Positions 51,956 to 63,892 are shown, counted from the stretch's first letter. The stretch: DNA of 64,000 bases from Allolobophora icterica (GCA_963556255.1 OY744611.1:34609285-34673284); one strand, 5' to 3'. The notes: generated by a model not told the origin, from the sequence alone. Program-made: numbers and translations.

Positions 51956-53330
51956 CAGAGCAAGGAGTGAAATGACTTAGCATATTTAAGACTTTTCATT
52001 GAATTTTTGTAGTAACCTATGTTTGGCATGGATTTTTGGCTTTAGAAGCTTATTTTGAATGCCACCCTGAGCGACTTGGGTTCAAAGCCCGGGTGAAAAT
52101 GGGAAATTTACAGAGATTGCCTCAGCAAACTGTGCAGGATGCGATTTATGATAAAGGGCAACAAGGGTGGATCTGGGGGAGATCCGTCTCATCTGATTTG
52201 AAGAGTAGGAAGGTCATGATAAAAGTGGGAAACTGAAAGAAGTCAGAATAGCTGGAACTAAAGAAAAAGGTCATTAGGTCATCGGACATTTCTGTGGTGT
52301 TGGAAATTCCTGGGAAGCTAAATAAGGTCATCAGAAATTTACGAAACTGAAAAAGTGTACTAGAAATGTGGGAAACTAAATTTGACCGTCAACAAGGTAG
52401 AATGGGCAAAGTTAATTTTGGTCTTGCATCCCACCCATGCACCCTGTTTGAACATTTGTATGCACCACTGGCAGGCAGATTGCTAATGTGCTTGCACTGA
52501 ACTTCTGCCTTTGGGCTTTGAATCCAGGTGATGGCTTGTTTGTTACCTTTCTGCACTTGAAGCCGTTGAGAACTTGAGACCGAGTCTGTAAGCTTTTCAT
52601 TAGGCAAGTTTTAATTGCAGTTTGGACGGACTTTACCAGTCAGTTTTATCACGTACATCCACACATGCATCACAAAATATTGAAGTCGTTGTATTTATGT
52701 GAATGTATATGAACACATGAATATAATATGTTAATGCGTACAAGGCGTATACTTGTATCTATAAATGTATACATAATTATATTATATAATTTGTTGTTGG
52801 AAGGTCCCAAGTCTTGCTTAGAGTAACCATTGCTTGACATCACAGACTTTTATACGGAAGACTAGAATCACGGGCTTGAATACAGAAGACTAGGATACTT
52901 ACTCTGCCTACTCAACTCACAGCGAGTGAGAATAATTTTTTATCTTGGAATGGGTAAAAGTATCATGTGGCGTAGTATTAAACGGCTTTAGTAATTGAAT
53001 TCATAGTCATTGGAGTGTTTTCGTTTTCTTTCCGTGTTAATTTGTTCGGTTTACTTATTTCGAACTTTCAGGTTTTAATTGTGTCCATAAGTTATATATA
53101 GATGGATATGTGTTGTGATTTCAATCTCCAAAGTTTTACAGTTTAATTCGGTCTGTATAAACAAGTCTTCCGATCTTTAAACTGAAGAAATAATTATGTG
53201 GTTTGAATTTTGTCAATTAATTTGCAGATTAGCAATTTTATGCGTTGTACTGCCAATTACTAATTTTAAACCCAGAAGATCTTAAATGGAGAGATACATT
53301 TTTGCTGTAACTAATGCTACTACTACTACT
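51956..53330. other. Intergenic sequence without recognised genes
   Basis: Unique AT-rich DNA; the short frames at 52036-52236 and 52389-52607 lack recognisable features. Confidence 0.4.
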
Positions 53331-53389
53331 AGTAGTACTACTACTATTGGGGGTCTACTGCTGCTACTACTACAATTATTGCCTTGCCT

Positions 53390-53490
53390 CTGCTCCATAA
53401 AGGAATGGAATCAACTGCCACTCTCTCTACATAGCGCAAATTCACTTCTTTCCTTGAAACAGTGGCTCAAAACTCACTATTCACTTTAGC
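53390..53490 (+). mobile_element. LINE ORF2 C-terminal fossil
   Basis: The frame SIKEWNQLPLSLHSANSLLS then LKQWLKTHYSL and stop TAG matches the WN.LP..L....S...F...LK end of non-LTR reverse-transcriptase ORFs. Upstream is a CTA/CTG simple repeat, so most of the element is gone. Confidence 0.6.
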
Positions 53491-53982
53491 TTCAAGCACT
53501 TGGATACCTAACTGCTTCTCCTAGCGTCCATCTATCCGTGCCTCAGATTCATATTTCGTTTTGACCGTGAGCGTGTTACAAATTTGATTATTTAATAATA
53601 TTTGACTAGGGGAAGAAAGCATCTCTCAGAATTTTAAAAATTCCTGTTCTGAAGTGAATAAAATATAGGTATCCAAAGTATTGCAATTGCGGTGAAGCGC
53701 TGGATGGTTTGGAAATACATGTACGTTGCAAGGGAAATTGTCTCTGTCTTGTACCCAAAGTGTTCGGGACAAATGTATTACTGTTTATTTTTTTATTTTA
53801 TTGTGAAAAATAAAGCAGTGACTTGATTACGCAACAATAGAATCGAGTGACATGAAGAGTTGATGACGTCGATTGGTATCATTCATTCAGTCACCTCGAC
53901 AAGCGTCTGACGTCACTGTCAGTAAAGCGACTGAGGTGATGGGAGGTCAAGCCTCACGGTCGTTTAACGTCTTGCCAACCAT

Positions 53983-54276
53983 CATAGGCGTAGCTACATT
54001 GAGGCAAGAGGAGGCAGTTGCCTCCTCTTGGTTCTAAAAATTTAAAAATTTTCCTTGGGTTATAGCCCTGCACCTGGAATTTGCCTCCTGTTGAACGGTG
54101 AACCCTGGCCCAAGAGAAGAAATTTAAGAAGAAATCCCCAAAAGTCATCAAATTTTTTGACAGAAATCTCCTAAAAAGGTCATCAATTTCTTTGGGCAGC
54201 AATCTCTAAAAACAGGTCATCAAATTTTTTCAAGATTTTTTGTCTCCTCTTGAATTTAAGTCTGGCTACGCTCCTG
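53983..54276. mobile_element. hAT MITE, CATAGGCGTAGC family, copy 1 (294 bp)
   Basis: Starts CATAGGCGTAGCTA; right end reversed is CAGGAGCGTAGCCA. Left flank ccaaccat, right flank ggctatagg: the two do not match each other but match the flanks of copy 2 in exchanged order. Confidence 0.85.
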
Positions 54277-54501
54277 GGCTATAGGACGGATTTTTCGAAC
54301 CCCACCTGCGCAGTGACATGATTTTTTCCAGTTTTTTACTTCTACAACTCTGAATTTTGGGGGCTTTTAAAAATTTCATTTGTACTGTACATGCATATAT
54401 TTATTTTTATGTAGAACCTTTTAAACGGCTTGTGTAGCAAATTTCATCTCACGCGCGTGAATAAATATGGATTCATTTGAAAGTATACTTTGAATTTTTC
54501 A

Positions 54502-54595
54502 GGATTGTAGACGAGGGTATAATCCTATACGCGGTTATACAGCGTGTACTCACCTCTAGATACTGTATAATCACTCACAAACTTTTTAGTATACT
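54502..54595. mobile_element. Partial, inverted relative of the 59890-60100 MITE
   Basis: GATTGTAGACGAGGGTATA, CAGCGTGTACTCACCTCTAGA and neighbouring words match the reverse complement of the right half of that element with several changes. Confidence 0.55.
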
Positions 54596-54715
54596 CAGTG
54601 GCGGCGATATTGTTTAACAGGTGGGGAGGGGACACTTTGAAATGATCTGGTCAAAAAAGAGTTTTGAACTGATCTGATCTTTTCGCATGGAGACCATTTT
54701 GGACATAGGCCTATT
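54596..54715. mobile_element. Left part of a CAGTGGCGGCGATC-family hAT MITE
   Basis: CAGTGGCGGCGATATTGTTT and AACTGATCTG words shared with 9883-10106; no right end. Confidence 0.7.
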
Positions 54716-55339
54716 ACCCTGCCAGTAACTGATTATGAAACGCTGATGAGCTTACCTCCATATAATGGCAATTGTATCGTCTATGTCATCTACTCGTTTT
54801 CGTTTAAGAACAAATTTATCCATTTTCCATATCAGCAAAATATGAACACGACGTGTATTAGTCAAAATCAACGACTTCTTAAATGTTCATATTGTGTAAC
54901 GGAGGGAGCTTTCTTCAGCTAGCCGACTCGGGTATGTTTGACCAAGGACAGTTAGGCCTATTGATTCTGAGATTGTGAGGAAACTGAGGGATGAGGAGTC
55001 ATATCAAGGCCGACAATATGAGTGTGGGTCTTATACGGATAATGTAACTGATGAAGGGTGTAGTCTGTAGAATCTTGCGTTTTGACCTACATCTTCAAAT
55101 CCCGTTACGACTCAGATGAAAACCATAGGCCTAAGGCGGAGAGTAAGGGTGATGTCAGATCTTTCCAATTAAGAAGAAGGTAGCTGTGGTCCAGATGTGT
55201 GGCGCCTGCGGAATGGTCACGTGGTCAGTTTGTCGGGTGACTTGTGTGGCTGAAAGTCTGCCTGTCTGACTGCCTGTGACTCAGTTTGTCTGGCTCTCGG
55301 ATGACCTGTATTTGTATATCGTACTTTTGCGGTAGATAT

Positions 55340-55507
55340 TCCTCACTCTGCCTGCATACATGAAGCAAGGCGCAGACTGCGATCTCTGCTCTGGGAAGGC
55401 AGAATAATAAAATATTGATTGGCATTATTTAAAAAGTGGGGGTACGGTACCCCAGTCAGAAGTGGGGGTAGGGGTACCCCTCGGACCCCCACAAATTACG
55501 CCCATGT
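55340..55507. repeat. Dispersed repeat, copy 1 (partner at 58345-58497)
   Basis: Shares TGAAGCAAGGC...GACTGCGATCT, GATTGGCATT, GTACCCCTCG and CCCCCACAAATTACGCC with the second copy. The GGGTACC inverted words suggest a MITE end. Confidence 0.7.
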
Positions 55508-55699
55508 ATGTTTTCAAGTTTTGTGACACCTTCTGGTATAACTTTTTTTTTATCAAGGGGCCGCCAATTAACTTTTATTCAGCTTAGGACCTCACCAAGT
55601 CTAAACCCGGTACTGCCTAAAATCATCTAGGCTTATGCAATAGTTTAAGGTTAGGCTACCCATAGGATTTCGATTGGGCTTCTCCAACGACCATCGATT

Positions 55700-55910
55700 A
55701 AATAACGGCGCTATAGAAATCATTAGATGTTATCCACTGTTCATTGCGCTATTTCAGGTCGAAGAAGGACGGATCAGATCCTATAATATATTTCCTTCTA
55801 CATAATTTTAGGCCTAATAATAATCCTTCAAACTGATTGTTATATAAGTGACCGTCGATTGGTGCTTTTGGATAATTATAACGGCGCTATAGAAGTAATT
55901 AGATTAGTGT
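55700..55910. repeat. Two SINE-tail fragments
   Basis: ACGGCGCTATAGAAATCATTAGAT at ~55707 (first 20 bases shared) and ACGGCGCTATAGAAGTAATTA at ~55882, each preceded by a CGATTGG word; similar to the SINE body at 15625. Confidence 0.5.
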
Positions 55911-56044
55911 ACAGTAAAGTAAGTAAGTATATCCTTTATTGAACCAACTGCAAACCGTACTTTGGTGTAGGCCTACATGAGTTTCATCGAAAGTTTTAAT
56001 AAGTGTATATATATATATTTATTTATTTAATTATTTATTTATTA

Positions 56045-56085
56045 ATAGACTAGCTGTAACCCGTGAAAAAACACGGTAAATTTAT
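56045..56085 (-). mobile_element. Helitron-like 3' end, minus strand
   Basis: On the minus strand: CCGTG-ttttttCACGG hairpin followed by GTTACAGCTAG, the same layout as the 38300 Helitron end. No 5' end recognised. Confidence 0.45.
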
Positions 56086-56690
56086 TTTAGAAACTTTAAT
56101 GTGGTTGAGAGCAAAAATCTAAAAATACGGAAGCTAACTGTAGCCCGTCCATTGCTCCTTGTTGGTAAGTTACAGCTCCATCTATCGAATGAAATGATAA
56201 TCTACCAACAAAATATCCGACGTCTGCCATCTAGCGAATGATAATGAAGTAGAAGTTACAGACAGATAATACATTATGTTGGTTGATAGGGGCTTTGGGG
56301 TTTATTTGAAAATTGTCATTTGAATATATTTGTAATAAATACTATATATGAGAGATTACAAATGGATCCCAATTTCACAGCATCATAAATTCACAATGAC
56401 AAAGGCGTTATCGACTTCTTTTGAATAACTATCGTTTTTAACCGTTATCTACTGGCCTAGCGCCGTGGCGGATTGCCCATGTCACTGGCCAGCCGAGTTG
56501 CGGACCTCGGTTCGCAACCGGGCTGGTCGGCGGCATGATTTTTTTTCCATTTTATAATTTTCTGACTACATCAGAAGAATGTTAAATACCAAACAATAAA
56601 CTCGAATCGTTTATTGGTACAAGTTTCAAACGTATAATGAAAACAATTAACACGGCGCTTTAACTAGCTCATGCATATGAAGGCTATAGG

Positions 56691-56968
56691 CATAGGCGTA
56701 GCTACATAAGAGGAGGCAGTTGCCTCCTCTTGGTTCTAAAAATTTAAAATTTTTCCTTGCACCTGGAATTTGCCTCCTGTTGAACGGTGAACCCTGGCCC
56801 AAGAGACGAAATTTAAGAAGAAATCCCCAAAAGTCATCAAATTTTTTGACAGAGAAATCTCCTAAAAGGTCATCAATTTCTTTGGACAGCAATCTCTAAA
56901 AACAGGTCATCAAATTTTTTTTCAAGATTTTTTGCCTCCTCTTGAATTTAAGTCTGGCTACGCTCCTG
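56691..56968. mobile_element. hAT MITE, CATAGGCGTAGC family, copy 2 (278 bp)
   Basis: Same orientation and near-identical interior to copy 1 (CCTCCTCTTGGTTCTAAAAA, GAACGGTGAACCCTGGCCCA). Left flank ggctatagg, right flank ccaaccat. Confidence 0.87.
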
Positions 56969-57618
56969 CCAACCATCACCATCGAAACTCGGCCAATTCG
57001 AGTTTTTAAAAAAATCTTCAACTTGGTCGAGTTGCAAGTCGAGTCGATCAAATATTTTGACAAGTCGAGTCGATCGTTGTTTCCTCGACTTACTCGACTA
57101 TGAAATAGTTTACTTACCTTAACCCTAGTAAGTAGACTAGGCCTACTATAATAGTAGCCTATAGGCCTAACTAACTTCAGTAATCTTGAGCACTTAGAAG
57201 TTTCTTGAACTGACTGTAATCTAGATGCTGCACGTATTCTATATACTGCCGTCTAATTTGTTGAGCGGGTACTAATTTATATACCGTACTGTTTGAGATT
57301 CCCTTAATACTTCCATGAATTTAACAAGGCCTAAAATTGCGTGTCTTCTGACATGAGCTGTGCAGTTGACGTCCAGTGTGCAGTTGACTTATCTGGAGTG
57401 TGCAGAATGCAGTATGAATTTTCGAGAGCTTGGCTCAAGTCAACCACGCACGATATTATGTTACCGGTACCTGAAATTTTTACTTACCAGTTCAATTACA
57501 GTTTGGCAATATGAGGAAAAGCGTGCAATTGAAATTCATGAGTAATTTAGGTAGGCCTGCTGGAATCTAAGAATGCAACAGTCGCCAGCAAATAGAGACT
57601 ACAGTCCAAGTCGGTCGT

Positions 57619-58311
57619 TTATTTGCCAAGTCGATCGTAGCACTTTACTCGATCTACCACGGGATATAAGAGCTCGTAGCTACCCCCCCCCCCCCCCGCG
57701 GAGGGCGAAGGAAGATGCGGATGAGCAGAGGGGGTCGATGTGGTAGACTGGTAGTGGAGTAGCCTCTCGAAGCTGTGGTCCGGGACAAAGGTCTTCTGAC
57801 GCACGGGGAACGCGCCGAAGGGACGAGACTCGCAACGAATTCTCGACATCATCGACGACATGGTTCCAATCACATATCTTCCGACAGCTGCGTCCAGCGA
57901 CGGCAGGAGAGGAGGGTAGGATGAAGGACCGTTGCCTTGGCGACCAGGTAACAGTCGCTGGCCGTGTCATTGTTGCCGGGATTCGTCGACCCCACGAGCT
58001 CTACCCACTGCCTGGCCTTGAGCTCCACCCTCCGGGGGCACGGGCTCCAGTCCCACAGTGCCTGCTGGGTGTAGGGCATCACAGCAGCGTCTACCACCTC
58101 GTGGTCAATCTCCTTCGAACCAGGATTCGTCCAGGAACTGGACTGATAGAGCGTCAGGCTTACTCTAGATTCAAGGACGCACAGTGGTTCGGAGCAGTCA
58201 GGTATGGTGTAGTAGAAATGGCACAGATCGAAGTGTCGACCGTCTTCCATGAAGCTGTACTGGCGCAGCATAAAATCGGGTCCTGGACGAGCCTCGCATC
58301 CCAGGGCGCAA
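57619..58311 (-). CDS. APCDD1: APCDD1-like domain exon (partial, frame break)
   Basis: On the minus strand, from acceptor tcaaag at ~58312, the frame reads CALGCEARPGPDFMLRQYSF ... HFDLCHFYYTIPDCSEP ... SWTNPGSKEIDHEVVDAAVMP ... DCYLVAKATVLHPTLL. This matches the order of the APCDD1 domain (GCE.RPGP.F, a tyrosine-rich Y.F.....F..FYY, D..C..P, W..PG..E.D), a Wnt/BMP-inhibiting membrane glycoprotein family. The frame stops at 57870-57872. Reading continues open in another frame to 57619 (MMSRIRCESRPFGAFPVR...), which could be the same domain after an indel or just chance. The signal-peptide exon, second domain and GPI/TM end were not found. Either a broken copy or one exon of a gene with an error. 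Confidence 0.62.
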
Positions 58312-58344
58312 CTTTGATTAAAAAAGTGGTTGGTACCAATTTCT

Positions 58345-58497
58345 TACATACACGAAGCAAGGCTGAGACTGCGATCTTTGGGAAGGCACAATAACAAAAT
58401 ACTGATTGGCATTGTTCAGAAAGTGGTGGCTACTGTACCCCCCCCAGTCCAAAAAGTGGGGGCACGGGTACCCCTCGTACCCCCACAAATTACGCCT
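58345..58497. repeat. Dispersed repeat, copy 2
   Basis: See 55340-55507; it overlaps the region just upstream of the APCDD1-like exon. Confidence 0.65.
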
Positions 58498-58725
58498 ATG
58501 CTCGCATCTGAAGACAGCGTATACAGTGGTGTTATGGAAGTTGCTGAATTTGAGAGCTATCAAAGGACACAAGCCCCGGAGTTTTTTTAAAAGAGCAATG
58601 CTGCCATTTTACCAGTGGCTCACAGAAAAGGTCGACTCCCTATAGGGACGAAGTCTCATAATCAAATTAAGGGTGATGAAGTCACGACTCACGAGACCCT
58701 TCAGCTTTTAAAGACACCCGGAGCC

Positions 58726-58728
<3 letters not shown>

Positions 58729-58791
<63 letters not shown>
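58729..58791. repeat. (AT)n microsatellite
   Basis: About 31 AT dinucleotides. Confidence 0.95.
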
Positions 58792-58797
<6 letters not shown>

Positions 58798-59009
58798 CGT
58801 ACAATTCTTCGGGTCTCTGAAAGGTTCATCTTAAGTAAAAGGTTCCCACACAACGCTTCTTCCTCTCCTCTCCCTGTTTCTGCCTCGGTCTCTTTCCCTT
58901 CGCTCCCTCCTCCTGCTCCTGCCCTGTCTCTTTCTCAGCGCTCGTGAATAAGCTGGTGCTTTGCGCTTAGCTTTAGAGTAGCGCTTTAGAAATTTTGAGT
59001 TTTTAACTA

Positions 59010-59094
59010 TTCTGTCTCTGTCTCTGTCTGTCTGTCTGTCCGTCTGTCTGTCTGTCTGTCTGTCTGTCTGTTTTGAGTTTTTAACTATTCTGTC

Positions 59095-59193
<99 letters not shown>

Positions 59194-59195
59194 GT
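59010..59195. repeat. (CTGT)n microsatellite
   Basis: Two CTGT blocks separated by a duplicated TTTTGAGTTTTTAACTATTC segment (58994 and 59071). Confidence 0.95.
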
Positions 59196-59889
59196 CCGTA
59201 CTTTGCCAGAGGTCGAGGCAATGCGGTATGAGACTGCAGGCGTCGTACATTGCGTGCGGGGGTCCGTTGAATGGAAGGGAATGTTGGGAGGGGTTGAAGA
59301 GTCGGGACAGGACCTACAGCAGGGAGCATCCGTGGTGCCCGATACAGGCGTACCACTCGGAGGAATTCGGAGACACTTGGGGTCAGAGGAACCCCTCTGG
59401 GTCGAGAAGACTATCACTTATCGACCCTGTCTTGTCAACGAGGAACATATATACAAACTGATGTCAACGACATTTGAAAGCAGCAGATTTCATTCATTTC
59501 AACGCTAGCAGTTTTTCAAGTCAGACTCGAATCAACATCAATTCCTTTGTTGAGAAAATTCAAAAATGCATACAAGATACATCATGGAAATTTCTTCTTT
59601 TTCATCGTAGTCAAATAACACCAAATCACACTGGCACAACTGAGGGATTGGAAACGACCCCCTGGTGTGTGCATTGTGCAATGAAGACTTAACTGTGAGG
59701 GTACTAAGAAAGACAAGGGGGTTGACCCCATGACCTCAGCAATTCTCATTCCGATAGTACGGGCAATGGCTGTCACAAGCATATGAATATGATATGATGC
59801 AGTCAGTATCAACCGTCTCGACGTCCTTTATAATTGACCACCACTAGGGGGTTCGGGGGTGCGGGCTGCACTGGGTGTCACCTTCAGAG

Positions 59890-60100
59890 CAGGGCTGTAG
59901 TGGTAAAATTTGAGGTGAGTATACGCTACCGGCTAGTTTTCCGAAACAAATTAGAGGTGAGTGTATACGCTACAGTATTTTCGGGAGTATACGCTACAGT
60001 ATTTTAATATAAATAAATATAAATTTTTGTGAGGTGAGTATACGGTCTCTAGAGGTGAGTATACGCTGTATACCCGCGTATACCCTCGACTACAGCCCTG
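59890..60100. mobile_element. hAT MITE, CAGGGCTGTAGT family (211 bp)
   Basis: Ends CAGGGCTGTAGTGG and (reversed right end) CAGGGCTGTAGTCG; perfect 8-bp target-site duplication cttcagag. The interior is made of repeated GAGGTGAGTATACGCT units. Confidence 0.9.
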
Positions 60101-60228
60101 CTTCAGAGGGAGTGACACCAAGCTAACAAAATGACTCTCAACAAATCTCTTGTGCAGAGTTTCAGCAGAAATTCATTATTGTTTATATTAACAATAAAAG
60201 TTAACAACAAAAGCATTTTTCGTAAAGA

Positions 60229-60712
60229 ATCATCCATAAAGGACGTCGGTTAAATATGACCGACTTTGGACCCCTCGATCCCTCCCCTTGTCCGCATTTG
60301 ATTTTACCCTCCCCTCCCATTCGCGGACGTCCGCACGCCAAAACCAATGAACGAAAATCCACTAACGTCATTAATAAGCTACCAGTTTTAAAATCACCTT
60401 GCTTAAGATGTCAACCAGTACATGCTATTTAAAATTGAAAAGTAAGGCGCGTTCTGCATCAATTACTGCATTTAAAACAGCAGACACCAGTTCTAGTAGG
60501 CCTACACAGCATGAGGTTTTAGGCAATCACCTCACTGATCTTTTCGTCTCTTGGGGAAGGTTGAAACAAAGAATGTTTTAAAAAAACTATCAAAAATAGA
60601 AAGTCATAGATGCGGACGTCGGCACTAGTCATACCACCCTCCCCTCTGTCGGCATTTGTTCGCATTTTAGTGACCCTCCCTCCCCTCATTGAGGACGTCC
60701 TTTATGGATGAC
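60229..60712. mobile_element. MITE with TCATCCATAAAGGACGTC inverted ends (~0.48 kb)
   Basis: TCATCCATAAAGGACGTC near 60229-60246 and its reverse complement near 60695-60712. Both halves also contain GGACGTCCG/GCGGACGTC and CCCTCCCCTC words. No CAG terminus, so not obviously hAT; no target duplication recognised. Confidence 0.7.
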
Positions 60713-60782
60713 CCCTAAGTCCATGTGGTAATATCATGATTTACCGCACTGGGTGACACCAACCCTATAGTGATGCCACTGC

Positions 60783-61412
60783 CAGTGGCGGCGATCTTGT
60801 CTGAGAGGTGGGGGGGGGACAAAGTCGGCCACGATCTCGTCGACGACCGTTTTTTGAAAATCTTGTCCCCAAATTTTTTTTCTACCAATTCATATCCGAA
60901 AAATATCGCTTTCATTCCCGAAAAAAGTTGATGACCTTTTTTTAGTCCTTCACCTCTTTTACAACTTTTTCTTACAGTTTTTTCCCACTTTCATTTCCAC
61001 CAATTCGTCTCCGACAAATATCGATTTCATCTCGAAAAAAGTTGATGACTTTTTTTAGTCCTTCACCTCTTTTACAGCTTTTTCTTACACTCTCCCTCCA
61101 GTGTGGGTATTATTACCTTTTCCCCCCCGCTTCTTTTACTTTCTCCGCACTTTCTTTTATTCACACTTTTTCCGAAATTCTAAAAAAAATTTACGACCTT
61201 TTTTCAGAATTTCTTCTTACTTTCTCAACATTTCCGGGGGACACTTCTCCTAAAAAATTTATTTTTTTACCTCATCTCTTCGAAAACACAGTCAAAGCCC
61301 TCGCGCGCATATACATTTCTTCGCCTTTTTGGTGTTTCTTCAAAATCTGGGGGGGGACAAATGTATGACTGTTAAAGGTGGGGGACATGTCCCCCCATGA
61401 TCGCCGCCCATG
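60783..61412. mobile_element. hAT MITE, CAGTGGCGGCGATC family (630 bp)
   Basis: Left CAGTGGCGGCGATC, right reversed CATGGGCGGCGATC; perfect 8-bp target-site duplication gccactgc (60775-60782, 61413-61420). The interior has an imperfect internal duplication (AAAAAGTTGATGACTTTTTT at ~60923 and ~61036). Confidence 0.9.
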
Positions 61413-61559
61413 GCCACTGCTGATGGTTACACAGATTTCATTGGCGCCATGTAGGCCTATCTGCAAAATTTTGTTGAGCCAGAATTTTACAAATTTATCA
61501 AATAATTACTAATAGGCCTACAATTGTTTTAGGCCTAGTATCTGCACGATGTGAATGCA

Positions 61560-62046
61560 TGAGGCTTTACTGTCGTGGACAATTATTTTAACTTCCGGTT
61601 AAAACCATGGAAGGATTAAAAAAGACTCACGCTTTGTAGGTACATTTACCTCCAGTGCTTGAAAAGCTGACGTGTGTGCCAGAGCTTTCAGCATCTGTAG
61701 AACGTATTTTTCATATGGCGGAATTTTTATGAGGCCCCACGTCTTGGTCAGAAAATTCGGAGCGAATTAGTTTTTATAAAATGCGACAGACATTTGGAAT
61801 AACATTTCGCATGAAAGACTTTTGTAAATACGAATTCGGAGTCTACAGTCTGCAGAGTTGTTTTGCTTAAATAAAATAAAGATCAATTTTTTTAAATAGC
61901 CAATAGTCCGACTTCACAAGGTAAGGAATAGAAGTCTGGATATGGTTATGATTTTTTGGGTCTCGGTCTTGAAGTTCAAAGTCTTGGTGTTGGTCTTGAG
62001 GTTCAAATTCTTGGTCTTGAGGTTTAAGTTCTTGACAACAAGACTG
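61560..62046. mobile_element. Left-truncated copy of the 22406-23303 element
   Basis: GGACAATTATTTTRACTTCCGG, TGAAAAGCTG, AATAACATTTCGCATGAA and the terminal GACAACAAGACTG are shared in the same order; the left inverted end is missing. The GTCTTG arm is much shorter here. Confidence 0.8.
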
Positions 62047-62052
62047 GTAAAA

Positions 62053-62923
62053 CTAAAAAAATTATTGTAGTAAGCCCTACCATCCACGATTGGCGCGTAG
62101 CCAAGATCTCCGGAATTTGGACATTCGCATCGAATTAGCACCGCCGTAAGATTAGTTACATTTTGGCTAAAGTGAGCGTCATATTAGGTTAGATAGTTTA
62201 CGAAAACAATCGTATTTTAGTGTAATTTACTGATTATTTTATGATTTTTGTTTTTTGCAATTATTGGTAAATTTGTTTTAATTTTATTGCAACCAGTGCC
62301 ATTTACCGGCACCTTTACACGTAGTGAATTGGTACCCGTCGCTATCCGGCGCATTGCTTTATCGAGCGGTTGGTATGTTGGATCGTTTCGATCGGGTGGA
62401 ACAGGTGTACCGATTGCGCGGTCGGTATTAAGGCGTCAGAAGGCGTTTTGGGCAGAGCCCCAAACTCAGCAGCTGATAGGATGGAGCGATGGAGGAGCGG
62501 CCGTGACGTATGTTGCCTGCGCTTACGTCACTTCAAGTGATGGTTTAAACGCAATTGGTGTGGTAAGATTGATGCGTATCATGCTATCATAAAATAATTC
62601 TATATATAAAGAGGAATGGAAGCTCGTGCAAATTTCCGGTCTGCTTTCTTGCCCACAGATGTCGCCCTACTTGAATTTTAAAGCGGATATTAAATATTGT
62701 TTTGTTCACTGCAGCAAATTTTTATTCCACAAGCAATTATTCGTCGAGTTTTCTTCATAAATAAAATAAATTGCAATTCATTTGTCATGTAAACAAGACG
62801 CGATATTTTCCTGTGCGCCAGAGCGCCGCGTCTATCTAGTCACACGACATTTAATAAGGACTTTCCGGTGTGATATAGGCCTAGGTCCTTGGGTCATGTG
62901 GCACTGCAGCCAAAGTTCATGAC
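62053..62923. other. Sequence without recognised genes
   Basis: An open frame at 62248-62592 (114 codons) shows no motif, signal or homology I recognise; it may be chance or an unrecognised exon. Confidence 0.3.
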
Positions 62924-63105
62924 CAGTGGCAGCGCCAGGATTTCAGGTTTGGGGGGGCTGAAGCCCTAAGCTCTTCCCTTTCTCCCTTCCTCCTTTGTAA
63001 GCATTGCAAAGCTTCAGAGGTTTCCAGCGTTTTGTTTGGGGGGGGGGCTGAGCCACAGTTTGGGTGGGCTAAGCACCCCCTAGCCCACCCCTGGCGCCGC
63101 CACTG
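62924..63105. mobile_element. hAT MITE, CAGTGGCRGCGCCAGG family (182 bp)
   Basis: 16-bp inverted ends CAGTGGCAGCGCCAGG / CAGTGGCGGCGCCAGG (one mismatch) and a perfect 8-bp target-site duplication ttcatgac. Confidence 0.93.
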
Positions 63106-63892
63106 TTCATGACACGCCAGTTGACAAACATGCATCATGGGCTACTGGACTGAGCCCGAATGAAACTCTGTAGTTTATAAATACTGTCGTTTTGCTGTTA
63201 TGTATACACTTTACTATTTATCATTTATTATTATATTTTTTAAATTTTATTTATGTTGAACTGTCATGGGCTAGCTAGGCTATTGTGCATTCCATTGAAT
63301 GGAACCGGCTACCTTTTCTCGAAAATATCGAATTCCTTCAAGAATTAAACGCGTCCAATTTTCAGTATTCTCACTTGTTTAGAAATAGGCCTACATGTTT
63401 GTGCTTCCAATTTGAGGCGATCGATCGCTCTCTTGGTCGCTCGCCTAGCAAAATTCCGCGCGAGCGGTAAATCGCTCGCCTAGCCCAAGGGGTTGCACCG
63501 TCGGCCGTCGCTCGATGAGTTTGAGTTAGACTCCAGAAAATATTGAAATCACTGATTCACAGGGTCCAGTTTCTGTCTGAGAATACAGTCATACTGTTAC
63601 TGTAGTCAGTTATTATAGCCAAGTAGCACGCTAAAACTTATTACAACTATGATGAGGGACGGATAACGGAACTGAATTGAGATAGGCTAGGATACTGGAT
63701 GAGTACTATAATTATGCAGCTGTACGAATACGATACACAAAATACGCTGTACACAAAAGCTACTCAATCCAGCGCGATCGATTTCAAACCGCCTACTATT
63801 TTCACATGGGAAGCTCTGACGCCAATGACTGACCGGAGATCACAAACTTTGGGTAGAACATGCTGTCTCGCACCTTTTCTTCTCTGTTGCAG

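Noticed and set aside
59203..59508. Overlapping open frames on both strands (Cys/Trp-rich) as a further APCDD1 exon
   Set aside because: I could not align any of the frames convincingly to the APCDD1 domain, and flanking splice sites are unclear.
62248..62592. 114-codon open frame as a gene
   Set aside because: No motif or splice context recognised; the composition gives no clear support.
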